NCBI GenBank assembly: GCA_019693395.1
Contig: JAAMXP010000297.1
Coordinates: forward strand, 2,579 to 27,822
Origin: Ettlia oleoabundans
Lineage: Eukaryota > Chlorophyta > Chlorophyceae > Chlamydomonadales
Reading direction: 5' to 3'
Length of the DNA stretch: 25,244 nucleotides
The translations under genes and the position numbers were made by a program. Shown piece after piece: positions 1 to 10,254 of the stretch (position 1 is the stretch's first letter; each line of letters begins with the position of its first letter). Under the pieces are notes generated by a model that was given only the letters and a program-made list of their open reading frames with translations, made no database searches and was not told the DNA's origin.

Positions 1-25
1 CCCCCCCCCCGCCCCGCACACACAC

Positions 26-1458
26 CTCAGGTCGTCTATAGCACCTATGACTGCTGCCTTTACCCCGCCCGGAGGCTGGCGCCGCCGCGTGTCATATGAG
101 GCAATGTGCAGCGCCTCGGGGAACAGCGCATCACGGCTGCACGCGTGGGCAGGGGCGTGAAGAGGGTTAGTGGTGTGTACAGGGTTGTGACCGTTGGAGG
201 GTATAGGTGTTACGGGCCTGAAGGCGGCAGCACGACTAGCAATCACCTCCGCCATTAACTCACCCACCGCCTTCTATTGCCACTCAACCAACCACGCACC
301 ACTGGCCCCGTTTCCCGCCCCGCCCCCTCACCTTCGCAGCAGCATGTCGTCGGCGGTGGGTGCCATGGGCTCCGGCACATTCTTGAAGTGTGGCAGATAG
401 TGGAGGAAGACGAGGCACGCACCCACAAAGGCACCCGCAAACTCCGCGCCAGACAGCGCCAAAAAGTGGGTGAAGGGGATCTGGTGCAGCAGGGCGGGCG
501 GGATAGGCGATTAAGGACATGGAGGGTGCAGCAGAATGTGTAAAGAGTGGATGGGCTGCATATCACGTGCCAGCAGCAGCTCAGCGCGGCGAGGTTCAGC
601 AGCAACTGGCTGCACTGCTGGACACTGCCCACCAATGGCCACAATGGGTGGGGCAACACTGGCAGCAACGTTCTTTCCCAAGGCCCAAAGCCAGCATGAC
701 AATCACGTATCGGTCCAGGTTTACCTTGCCGACCACCCAAAGCGCCAGGCATGTGGCAGGGTTGAGGTGTGCGCTGATGTAGCCCAACATCATGATCACC
801 ACGCCAAAAGACAGCCCAAAGCCCAGCGCCACAGCCAGCCACCCCATCCGGGCGCCCTGCAGAAATACAGTCGACAAAGATCAATGCCAACCCTCGGGCG
901 ATAGTGCGAACCTTCCACAGCAGGACGCCCCACAACAGTACTTCTCGGTCGACCGAGAAATTGAGGGGTGGGACACAAAGCTCAAGCTTACGCCGGAATC
1001 CCAGTACAGGCGGTAACAGGTGACTGATCAGGTTGTGCAGGCCAACCCAACCGGCAGACCTTGGTTTTGCTTAGCAGCTCATTCGCGATGATGCTCTCAC
1101 CCAGGTAGATCACCTGCAGCATTGGTGAGGCACAATGGTTGTTAACCAGGTCCATCACTTTAAGGTGGACTGACCGCCGCACTCCGGAGGAAAGGACGTG
1201 CCGCTTTTGCTGCCACTGCCGTCGCGGCTCAAAGCTGGGAACCCCAGATACAATGTCGGCCATTTGCGCACACCGCCACCCTCGCCGCTGATTTGCACAT
1301 GCAGTGCGGATTCGGACGGGGAAATCGGACCCTAGCGCAAACCGTGGCTCCAGCCACCGTGTGCGGACGTTATCACTCACTAGGCATGTGCCGATGATTT
1401 CAGAGCCGCACTGCGCCGCCAGGGAGTAGTTGTAGGACACCACCGCGCTGCCGCTCAT
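26..1458 (-). CDS. Aquaglyceroporin (MIP family channel), 3' end beyond window
   Basis: Membrane channel of the major intrinsic protein family, by family knowledge passing water and/or glycerol. Five exons join in phase: 1458-1381, 1113-1060, 856-725, 480-332 and 136-26; the last ends at a donor, so the gene continues left of the window. ATG at 1458 opens exon 1, which ends at a strong GTGAGT donor. Exon 2 carries GESIIANELLSKTK, a GlpF-type TM1 signature. Exon 3 encodes TM2 and the first pore motif, SAHLNPA (NPA at about residues 76-78). Exon 4 encodes TM3 (GAEFAGAFVGACLVFLHYLP), closest in style to glycerol facilitators of the GlpF type. Exon 5 is a hydrophilic stretch (LHIASYDTRRR) that should lie in loop C. 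The second NPA half is not in the window. Family assignment is secure; water versus glycerol selectivity cannot be read from this half. Confidence 0.88.
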
Positions 1459-2190
1459 TTTTGCCTCCCTTCTGCACCGGCGCTGCCTAACTAGATGTTA
1501 GCTCTTCCGTCCCATGATATTCCTTAGGACTTTGAAAACAGCAGAAGCCAAAGCACCGGCCGCATGCCAGTTGGAATAATGTGCGTCGCACAGCAGGCAC
1601 AGCAGGGGCGCAACCGGGCAACGTACCATATTTGCAATTGCAACTCTTGGGCAGACGTTGAAATGAGCTCTAGTATAGGTGGAACATTGATTGACATGCT
1701 AACAAGGAGACCAACAAGGAGGCAGTTCACCTCTTTATGAAGCGGCACAGGGATGCACGTGTACATGAGAGCGAGCATGTGCCTGTTTTTGTACCTCTAA
1801 CAATCAATCAAAGCATCTGAATAGTGAAAGGATAGTTTCAGCTCGGCAACTTCAGCTCAACTCGAGAAGACGATGCATGCAGAACTCAATGTCGCGCAGA
1901 AATGCAGTTGAAACGGCATACAGGGCAGTTGAGGAAGAAATCCAATTTTGTAAAGAGCTGGCAGGCAAGCAAACAAACAGCTTGGTGCTTGGCACAACCG
2001 CTCAGCAAACAGCGCTGGCAAGACAGAGAACTGCAATGAATACTCGATGAGTCGGGAGGAAGAAGGCTTCAAACACAGAGCTCAACAAACGTTGCACCGG
2101 CTAGCTGTTCAGCTGCACATTGGGGGGCAGGTATCTGTTCATGCAACACGCAAGCGCTAAATGCAAGCTGAGTGGCGGATGGGCCTGTAA
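1459..2190. other. Intergenic region, no gene seen
   Basis: The stretch between the aquaglyceroporin start and the end of the next minus-strand gene has only short frames with no family resemblance or plausible splicing. It should hold the 5' leader and promoter of the aquaglyceroporin (right of 1458 on the minus strand) and the 3' UTR of the gene ending at 2191. No clear TATA box or repeat was found. Confidence 0.5.
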
Positions 2191-3208
2191 TCAGCACTTC
2201 TGCGGGGCGGATATACCCGCCAGCGTGGACAGCCCGCCACGTGCAGGCAACAGCCCAGCAGGCCTACCACTGGCATTGGCACTGGCAAGCCCACCAGCAC
2301 TCGTGCTATATGGGTTAAACGCCCCAAGAGCATTGGCCAAGCTGCCGCCTCCCCGGCACCCCATAGCTCCCGCAGCAGCAGCGGTCGCTTGCAGCATTGC
2401 ATGAAGGGGGCCGCCACCCAGCAAGGCTTCAAGGGGAACGGCTGAGGGGGCAGGAGGGGAAAGGCTACTGCTGCCTGTGCGGCTACCGACTGCTAGGGTT
2501 GGAATCAGGGCCACAGAGCTGCCGTCATTTGATGAGGCACCGCCGTTTGCCGCCTCAACCTTGGCGGCGGCCGTCAGCAGGGCAGCTGCCCCCTCAGCCG
2601 CGGGACCCAGTGGCATAAAGCCGGTACTGCTGGCATTGTCCGAGCCGACACTTGGCGAGCGCGCGGGCTGGCTGGCTCTGCCTGTGAGCGGCAAAAATGC
2701 AGGCACAGCGGGGGCCAACTGGGGCGTGGTGGTAGAGCCATGCTGCTGCTTCTTGGCCGACCCTTCCTTCGCAGGTGTCTCGGAGAGTGTTGCCCTGCTG
2801 CAGTGGGAAGCAGGAGGCACCCAGACTATGGCAGCAATAGGCACGAGGTGTACGGCCCCAACTGCCCAGCGAGTGAGCGTGCAATGACGGACCGCGAGTC
2901 CGATGCTTGAGCATCTACCATGCTGGCAGCGATGGTGCCCACCCGTGAAGCCCTCACCGTTTGCGGCTGCCAAATGCACCCTGCTTCTTCGCTCCCACAC
3001 CCAGTGCTGCACACAGGACACAAAGGGTAAAAGTGGAGAGGCATGGGCAGTCCACTGCACCCTGCTATGCTTCAGCTACATGCCGTCTGTGTTACATGGT
3101 GCACCTGCTCAGGTGCAGCAAGTGTATCACACCGGATTTGAGCTTGGTGCGGATCCAGTTGACGTTGTTGGATGTGGTCGGCTGACCATAGATGGCAGCA
3201 AATACTGC
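2191..3208 (-). CDS. Unrecognised Ala/Ser-rich protein with SNN basic motif, 5' end unresolved
   Basis: Three exons join in phase: 3208-3133, 3006-2958 and 2797-2191 (stop). Upstream exons are not resolved. The first exon encodes AVFAAIYGQPTTSNNVNWIR followed by TKLKS, a compact aromatic/SNN/basic motif. The second is short and basic (GAKKQGAFGSRKR). The last is about 200 residues of Ala, Gly, Ser and Pro-rich sequence ending in SAPQKC. The three-exon phase match and the codon-like conservation of the motif argue for a real gene. The basic cluster next to a disordered tail would fit a nuclear or DNA-binding protein, but that is inference; no family is claimed. An acceptor three bases further in (2794) would drop one Arg. 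A possible preceding exon lies near 3249-3347 (KRYNKPVLMRLLDS in one frame), but its splice phase does not fit simply. Confidence 0.5.
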
Positions 3209-4165
3209 CTGCAGCCAGGTGTATCAACGGGCCACCAGGCAACCGGGTGGGTGGGGGAGCGCTGGACTTTCTGCCGCCGTTGCTGCATGGGGAATGCTAT
3301 CCAGCAACCTCATTAAAACCGGTTTGTTGTATCGCTTCCAGCCATTTTGGTGAGTGCCGTGGCAGCACAACAGGCCAGCGAGCTGCGGATCTTGGAACGG
3401 CTAACAGTGGGAAGGACGGGAACTGCCTGACATGGACCGCCGATCACACCTGGCCTGCCAGCGCTCTCACCCGCAGCTCTCGAGGGCTCTGGCTGTCCAC
3501 AGCTTGGGCTACCTCGGCTGGGCTGCTCCCAGGGAAGACGCGGCCTCTAGCTGCTTCTGGGCAGTGCCCCGAAGGAAGCAGCCACCTGCAAAAGTGGTGG
3601 GCCCCTCCACTGGTGGCCATTGGTGCCTACTGCAAGGTGGGTGGGTGGATGCCCGCTGGGTGGCAGTCCTGCAGGACTACCCGTCCTGAAGCAGCGCCGT
3701 ACTGCAGAACAAAAACAGCCTGCAAAGGTCAGCAGAGCAGTGCAAAGCGGCCGGGAGTAGGGCAGCTCGCCATACTGGGCCCACGGTGTCATGCAATTGT
3801 TGAGGTGGAAAGATCGACTGCTAGCGATCTCTTCTGTCCTTTTGTTGTAGGTGGCGACAGTTTCTTTACACAGAACTGCTGATGAAAAGCAACGTGACAT
3901 GGGCATCAAGCCCCCGCATGTGAGAGTGCGCACAGCGCGCGCGTCAAATTTAAGCGCATGTGGTTCTGGTGAGAAGAATGCTGATCAGAGGTGGATCAGA
4001 TGGCAACTTGCAACCAGGCGTCAAGGTTTGTTGCAACCAGGTATTCGACGAAAAAGGAAAACCCATGGGCAGTAGGTTTACAACTCGCATGGACGCCTGG
4101 TTTTAGTGCGCCAGCTGATCCTGGGACACTGCCACCAAGCCTGTTGAGTCCTGCTGCTGTACCTA
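3209..4165. other. No confirmed gene; may hold upstream exons of the 2191-3208 gene
   Basis: Both strands have open stretches here, none recognisable. On the minus strand, short pieces near 3249-3347 could be exons of the gene ending at 2191. A plus-strand frame near 3360-3690 has some coding look (QQASELRILERL) but no start, phase match or family. I leave the stretch unassigned. Confidence 0.4.
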
Positions 4166-5746
4166 TTACTGCTGCTCAGACAACGGATCGGGAGCGCTAT
4201 ACTGCAAGGAGGCGTGTGGCAGCTGCTTTTGAACTTCTCGAGATGAAGGACAGTCCCCTGCATCGGCCGTCGCTGGCTGCTCTTCCTGCTGCTGCTCTGC
4301 ATGTTGTGGTTGCTGCTCCTGCTGCTGCTCTGCATGTTGTGGCTGCTGCTCCTGCTGCTGCTCTGCTCCCTGTCTATCTTGCTGCTGCTGCTTCTCAAGG
4401 TATAATTGATGCTGCCTACACTTGTCCGCATGAGCTGCCAAAGCGGTCCGTTGTGCCCGATTCTCTGCCTGCCGCACCAATAAAGCCGTGGGCTGAAGCG
4501 GCGGTTCAAAGGCGTTGGGGTTGTGGCCTGGCAGCGGGCGCCGCATACGGCGCCAGTCCATTAGCTGGAACTCAGAACACTGTGACACGGGTGTGATTGG
4601 TGGCAGCCATAGCAAGCGAGGACGTGAAAGCCAGTTAGGAAGGGAATAAAGAAGCAAACACAGGCGAGAGGGCAGGGCAAACAACTGTGTGCTGACGCAG
4701 GCAGACATGAGCCGGAAGGGGCATGGGCTGCCCTGGTTGGCCTAATGGGACAGGCAGCAACAATGTTATTGGCGTACCAGTGCACTCTGCAGAATCTGTT
4801 GCGTAACATACTGGCTTGCTGTGGGGGCTCGCCTCTTTTCAACTGGCAGCGCGGGTAGGAGGTGGCAGGGGCAGCAACAGCTCACCTGCTGTCTTGCTGA
4901 CCTCTCCAACAGCACCTCCTGCTGCACCTTGCGCTTTTGGGCGCCCAGGTTCCGCAGCTTGTTGCGGTTTGCACTCTGCAGCCGCTTAGCCTGCAGGCAG
5001 TTGTGCGGGCGGGGTGGTGAGGGAGGTGATGTGGTGATTGAGTGGGAGGTGGGCGGTGAGCCATGGGCAGGCGGAAGAGGCAATGCCGACACATGGGCAA
5101 GGCAAGTAGTGTGGGTGGCTGCCTGGCTGTGTGACCGCTACGTTGCCACAATGGAGTGTGCATGCCATTCCAGCATGCAACAAAGTATACATATAAGTAT
5201 GGAAACCCACAGGCAGTCAATCGCAACCCCGGCCCAACACAACTGGATTTGTAAACTTGCCTCAGACAGCTCTGGGCTGCCACCACCAGCACCACCACTG
5301 CTGTCGCAATCCATCGCTTGCTCTCCCGCTGTAGCATCCACAGCGCCTTGCTGCATTGGATGGCTTGTTTCACGGTCGGCATTAGCTGCTGCTGCTGCTG
5401 CTGCAGCTGCTGCCCCGCCACCAGCATTGGAGGCTGCCTGCTGCTGGCGTGCAGAGACAGCGTGTTTTGCAAACTCGGCCGCCTGTGACATGGTCACCAA
5501 ACTGAGTCAGACATCACTGTGCAGCAACAAGCTGCCGAACATATGCAACTTAGCAGCCAGCTGGCTCATGCTAGGTGGCGGCAGTCGGTTGGCGGCGTCC
5601 CTTACCGCCTCAAGAGGAACCTCCCCGCCACAAGCCGCTAAAAGGGTGTCATCTGGAGGTAGTTGACCATGTTGCAGCGCTTGCAGCGCCGCTAGCTGCG
5701 CAATAAACTGTGCCTGTAGTGCCGCCAACTTCACCTCTGCACCCAT
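4166..5746 (-). CDS. Unrecognised Gln-rich coiled-coil protein
   Basis: Four exons join in phase to about 293 residues: 5746-5606, 5482-5261, 4990-4886 and 4579-4166. The ATG at 5746 begins MGAEVKLAALQAQFIAQLAA, an amphipathic helix. Exon 2 is Ala- and Gln-rich with a ten-residue Ala run and an acidic end (SPELSE). Exon 3 is a basic coiled coil (KRLQSANRNKLRNL). Exon 4 starts SEFQLMDWRRMRRPLPG and moves into a Gln/Glu-rich tail with an 11-residue repeat. Intron 1 uses a strong GTAAGG donor inside a frame that otherwise stays open to a TGA at 5507-5509. Intron 2 appears to be GC-AG (GAG then GCAAGT). The charged coil and Gln tail resemble transcription or scaffold proteins in composition only; I recognise no family and infer no function. 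The start could lie further upstream. Confidence 0.55.
4284..4365. repeat. 33-bp tandem repeat in Gln-rich coding exon, about 2.5 copies
   Basis: Units begin at 4284, 4317 and 4350 and are nearly identical (core TGCATGTTGTGG at 4298 and 4331). On the minus strand each unit encodes the 11 residues AEQQQEQQPQH. The unit length is a multiple of three, so copy-number changes would keep the frame. Confidence 0.9.
4991..5260 (-). other. Candidate GC-AG intron
   Basis: The exon ending at 5261 reads GAG and is followed by GCAAGT, the usual consensus of GC donors. The intron ends in CTGCAG before 4990. Both flanking exons are then in phase 0. The nearest GT alternative (GTTTAC, four bases further) would put the downstream coil exon out of phase. 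Confidence 0.6.
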
Positions 5747-6166
5747 TATTATCACCTTGCACCCTTGATCGAGGCCGCAGGCTGTAAATAGGAGGACAGT
5801 ACAATCGTCTGCAGGTGCGCCAGCGCTGGCAGCGGTAAAAGCAAACGGAACTCACAAGCGAAGGATCAAAAGGAGCTGCAGGCGCTGGCGAGAAATGGGC
5901 AGTAGTAAACTTGATTGAACAGACTCCTCTACTCATTCCCAAATGGCACCCACACCACCAGTGCCATGCTGTCGGTCGGCACACAAAACCATGCTTACGC
6001 TCTCTTGCCTGCCATCCCTTCTCTTCTAAGCTATTCGCAGTGATGAGCTGTTTGCAGCGAACTTACAGTGTTAATGTTAAGTTGATGACATATAGAGCCA
6101 AAGTGCAGATCTGTATTCGTCTAGAGGCCATGCCTGACAAGTGTGAGCTAGCAGTCGGGGGCAGCA

Positions 6167-7008
6167 TTACCCACTGCTGGCCGCTGCTGCTTTTGTTTCC
6201 TTGCCCTCGTTCAGCCTCTGCCGCTCTAATTTTCTTTGCCGCTGCTGCTGCTGCTTCGGGTTGAGCAGATAACCAAAAGTCTTCTGCTTCTTTCCACTGC
6301 CGCTGCTGCCAAGTGGCTTCGTTTTTACCCAGCCCGCCTTGCGCAGCTGCTGCAGCATCTGCTTGGTGAACCGTTTGCTTTTCAGTCCCTCCTGCTCAGC
6401 CTGCTCCCAGATTCGCGCTGCAAAGCAGGCAGGCATACAGGTGCAAAGATTTGCTGGTAGGTCACCTCAGGGGACAGGCCTGTGGCATGCCTGCACACAC
6501 TTTGATGGTTTGATGAGGATATTGGATGTGCCTGGTTGACGCAACATCGCGGCATCCAGAATGTACAGCCTCCATTGCTAAGGCGATATCTGCAAGACAG
6601 CATGAAAACCGCGCCACGTACCGGCGGTGAGCGGCTCCGTCGCGGCGCCAAGGATCTTGAAAAGCTTGCTCTTTGCACCCTCCGATTCTGCTGCCTTATG
6701 CTGCTGTGCTGCTATCGCTTTGCCTGCTGCAGCTGGAGCAAGGGGCCGGTCGGCCGGCAATGCACCTGCATTCACATATCAGCCTCTTGAGTGACATCGT
6801 GGTGCCATGGGAGGTGGGGTAGGGTGCACTCGCACCATACAGCAAGGACGCGGTGCCACATCCCACCTGCCGGTGCTACCCGCCACCCCCCACCCCAACC
6901 CTGAGATTGCCCACCTGCTGCGGCTGCACTCAATGCGCGCACTGCACCGCTGCCAGCCGTGCTGCAAGAGCCCCGAAGAGAGGCAAACGCCCTGACCAAA
7001 GCTTGCAT
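6167..7008 (-). CDS. Small protein with likely mitochondrial presequence, function unknown
   Basis: Three exons join in phase to 162 residues: 7008-6915, 6765-6622 and 6417-6167. The N-terminus MQALVRAFASLRGSCSTAGS is rich in Arg, Ala and Ser without acidic residues, as expected for a mitochondrial (possibly plastid) targeting sequence. The middle (residues about 33-78) is Ala/Lys-rich. The last exon holds the likely folded part: RIWEQAEQEGLKSKRFTKQM, then a helix, KAGWVKTKP and KTFGYLLNPK, a helix-helix-strand pattern that could be a small winged-helix-like or nucleic-acid-binding fold (inference). The tail is Gln/Lys/Arg-rich. A role in organellar translation or nucleic-acid binding would suit the presequence and basic charge, but I recognise no family. 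The gene is divergent from MAK16 with 434 bp between starts. An extra peptide-like stretch just before the last exon is described as a finding. Confidence 0.65.
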
Positions 7009-7442
7009 CCTCTAAGCGCCGGCTATCAACCTGCCTGCATAAACCGTGCCTGGAAGGTGCTCGATGGACACAATGCAAGAACAGGCTTAAACGTAATGCC
7101 GCAAGAAAGAGACAACCGAGCCAGGCCAGTGCCAACAAACGTAGGTCAGGGAATATGTTGATAACAGTCACGGCAACTGCTTCAGGCGATGAATGCCTTA
7201 GTGCAGCTGTTGGATGGCTCTGAATGCTCCATCCAGAGCGAACCTGGTTTGCGTGCTATGGCCGCCCTGTCCTTCAGGGCGCCAAAGTGTTAGGAGAGCA
7301 TATTGTATATACACGTTGCGGCACACGCTATTGATACATCGCTGCTCCAAGCTCGGCGCATTCACGAGCTTGAACTTCATTGCAGTAGCAGAGTCTCGCC
7401 GCCGCAGCTTCTGGGGTCGCCGCAGAAGTGCAGTGTGCAAGC
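7009..7442. promoter_or_regulatory. Shared divergent promoter region
   Basis: The 434 bases between the two head-to-head start codons hold no convincing frame and must contain both 5' leaders and promoters. A TATATA string at 7306-7311, about 130 bases before the MAK16 ATG, is a possible TATA box. No other element is recognisable. Confidence 0.45.
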
Positions 7443-10254
7443 ATGCAGCACGATGAGGTGCGTGTGCAATGCTTCCCGCCCCTGCGTGCCTGCATGCCGG
7501 GTAACTAGTGCTGGGCCTCTCGACTGCGGTCCCGTTCTGCTGCCCGCAGGTTATCTGGCAAGTTATTATGCACGGCCACTGCAGCTTTAGGGCCAAAACC
7601 AAGACGCAAAATTTCTGCCGCAACGAGTACAACGTCACAGGTGCGCCAATGGCAGCGGCGGCTGGTGTGTGTCTGCTGTTATAATGTCCCTGGGTGTCCA
7701 CCTGAGGACGTTGCTAATTGGTCTGCTGCATAGGCCCCACCTCAATGCTGCCAGACATCAAGATAACCGCTGGTCCAGCCCGCCCACCTGCCTACTTAGT
7801 GACGAGCATGATGCGCCGTTTTTGACCACCGCCACCACCTGCAGGCCTGTGCAACCGCAGCAGCTGCCCGCTAGCCAACAGCCGGTATGCAACCATCCGA
7901 GAGGAGGAGGGGCGCTGCTACCTCTACATGAAGACAATTGAGCGCGCCCACACACCCAAGAACCTGTGGCAGAAAATCCGGCTTAAGCGCCAGTATGCCA
8001 AGGTGACTGCAGTGGCGTGCTGAGCTGGAGGCGGGTGCAGGCTGCGCCTACTCCGCCCTCTGCCCGCCTGCCACCCATCTCGTTGGTGCTGTTGCCGCTT
8101 CCGTACCAATTCGAGAGCCCGCACATTGCACACTTAGCTGGGTGTCAGTGTTGAGCACCAGCTGTGCCCACATTGCCCTGCTGCCTCCCTTGTATTCTGG
8201 GAGCTTTCGGTTCTTATCCCCAGCTGCACTCGACTTTGCGGTGCCCCTTCAATTTCATCGTTTCTCTCGCTGCAGGCACTTGAGCAGGTTGACGAGCACT
8301 TGGCCTACTGGCCCAAATTTTTGGTGCACAAGAACAAGCAGCGGCTGACCAAGATCACGCAGTACTTGATACGCATGCGCCGCCTGCAGCTCAAGGTCAG
8401 GCCCAAGCTCATACCCATGCCCGCAAGGTGAGCAGCAGTGAGAGCAGATAGCTTTGTGCTGTGATATAGCTGTGTGCTGGCTGTCGCACAACAATGCAAC
8501 GTCTGGGTTGGCTTCTAACACACCAGCCCCCGACGTGCAGTTGATGTGCAGCACTCAGGCGCAGAAAGCAGTGGTTAGGGGGTGATGCACGTGGCGTGCG
8601 CCATCTGCTTGGCTGCTGTGCTGTGTTGAGCTGTGCAGGTTGGTGTTGATGTTGCCTGTTGTTGTGTGGTGCAGGAAGGAGAAGCAACTGCGGCGCAAGG
8701 AGGCCAAGGCTGAGTCGGCGGCGCAGCTGGACCAGGCCATCGAGCGGGAGCTGCTGGCGCGCCTGCAGGTGGGCCGCTCGGGCTGCAGGGTGCGGGTGGA
8801 TGAGCCAGCTTTGCGGGTCAGGGAGGGCCGGTAGCTTGGCGGCTAGTGACGGCAGCCGCATACGTGTCCCCGCAAGCACCACTGTTGGTTGATTACCTGC
8901 CTGCCATCTGCTACAGACATGCTAACCCAGCGTCTAGCCCGACAAGCCGCCCCTCATCTATGTGCAGCCCCTTCCTTTTCACTGTTGCAGAGCGGCACAT
9001 ACGGCGACATTTACAACTTCCCGCAGAAGCAGTACGAGGCGGCGCTACAGCAGGAGGAGGTGGCAGATGAGGAAGCTGTGGCGGCTGAGGCAGCGGCTGA
9101 GGAGGAGGCGGAGATAGAGGAGTACATAGAGGGGGATGAGGAGGAGGAGGAAGAGGAGGAGGTGGGCGAGTTGGTGGGTATGGGGCATTGCCACTACCGC
9201 TTCCACAAGCCATGTTTTTGTTTATTGATGCCTGCCTCAGACGGAGGTTGCCCCTCCCAGTTGCCATGTGGTTGTCATCCTCCTGTGCTGCCCGCCCTTC
9301 CTGGTCATGTTGCATTTACCCGTCTACTCGCCGACCTGGGTTGCAGTATGATGATGAGAAAGAGGTTGAGTACTTGGAGGAGGATGAGCTGGGGTTTGAC
9401 CCCAATGAGGACATGCAGGACCTGGAGGACTACAGTGACGGAGAGGCAGGCAGCGGCAGCGAGGAGGGCAGCGACATGGAGGGGGTCAGCGGCAGCCAAG
9501 GTGCGGTGGCATGTGCTGGGCTGGTCCACGCATCAGTGCGGCGGCCGGTTGATCTCCAAGGTGCAGGGTGTTCATGATAACTTCAGGTGTTGGCAGGGCA
9601 TGTCGGCGGAGCATGTGGGAGCCGGCTGTCACTTGCAAGGCTGGAAGCAGTTCTGCTGGTTGCAGTTGCCGCTGCTGCCAGCTATCAGTTGGATGCTGCG
9701 GTTTTCTCTGCTCAAGGCCTGCTCAGGGTTTGCTGGGTTGTTCTGATTTCAAGACTTGCAGAGGATGACGAGTTTGGGGATAGCGATCTGGAAGCTCCCG
9801 GGCCCGGCAGCGCAGGAAGAGGGGCAGCACCCACAGGCCCAGCAGCAGCAGCAGGCGATGACGACGACGAGCAGGCAGCAGCAGCGGCAGGGCGTGGTAG
9901 CAAGAGAAGAGGCGCAGTGGCGCCCGCAGCAGCAGCAGCCAAGGCCGGCAGAACAGCAGCGGCCAAGCGGCGACGGGGCAGGTGTGTGGCAACGACAGCT
10001 GTTGAGCGCCTCTTCTTTCAACCCTGCAATCTTTGCTGGGGGATGATTCTTTTTGCCTGCCCCGGCAGCATTGTACCTGCTTCCGCTATCACCCACCTGC
10101 CTGGCTGCTCATTGGCCTCGTCCCCTACCACCCTGCCCTGATTCTACCCAGCAACCATACGATCATTTGCCTGCCTGCCTGCCTTCTTACCCGCAGGGTT
10201 GAGATTGAGTATGAGGAGGAACGGGAGGACCTGCGGCAACGCGCACGCAGATAG
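7443..10254 (+). CDS. MAK16: MAK16, nucleolar 60S ribosome-biogenesis factor
   Basis: Nine exons join in phase to 374 residues: 7443-7457, 7550-7640, 7845-8002, 8276-8427, 8675-8768, 8991-9173, 9347-9500, 9762-9981 and 10197-10254 (TAG). MAK16 is a conserved nucleolar protein needed for 27S pre-rRNA processing and 60S subunit assembly. Diagnostic segments are the N-terminal MQHDE plus VIWQVI, the Cys-rich block [13 protein letters not shown] then [52 protein letters not shown] and [11 protein letters not shown], all in family order. Residues about 185-280 form a long Glu/Asp tract, usual for the family. Exon 8 adds an Ala/Gly/Gln segment and a Lys/Arg patch (KRRRG-like) that could serve nuclear or nucleolar localisation. 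The 15-base first exon would be missed by most predictors but supplies the conserved MQ-DE start. Family N-terminus and C-terminal VEIEYEEE both match, so the model looks complete. Confidence 0.95.

Noticed and set aside
2477..2887. Plus-strand open frame over the Ala/Ser-rich exon
   Set aside because: It overlaps the minus-strand exon chain that has three phase-matched junctions; it is a shadow frame.
3991..4596. 201-codon plus-strand open frame
   Set aside because: It is the complement of the Gln-rich minus-strand exon; its Leu/Ala repeats come from reading CAG/CTG repeats on the other strand.
5507..5509. TGA in the Gln-rich gene read as selenocysteine
   Set aside because: It lies inside an intron with a strong GTAAGG donor, and the context has no redox motif; no SECIS-like element was looked for in detail but none is needed.
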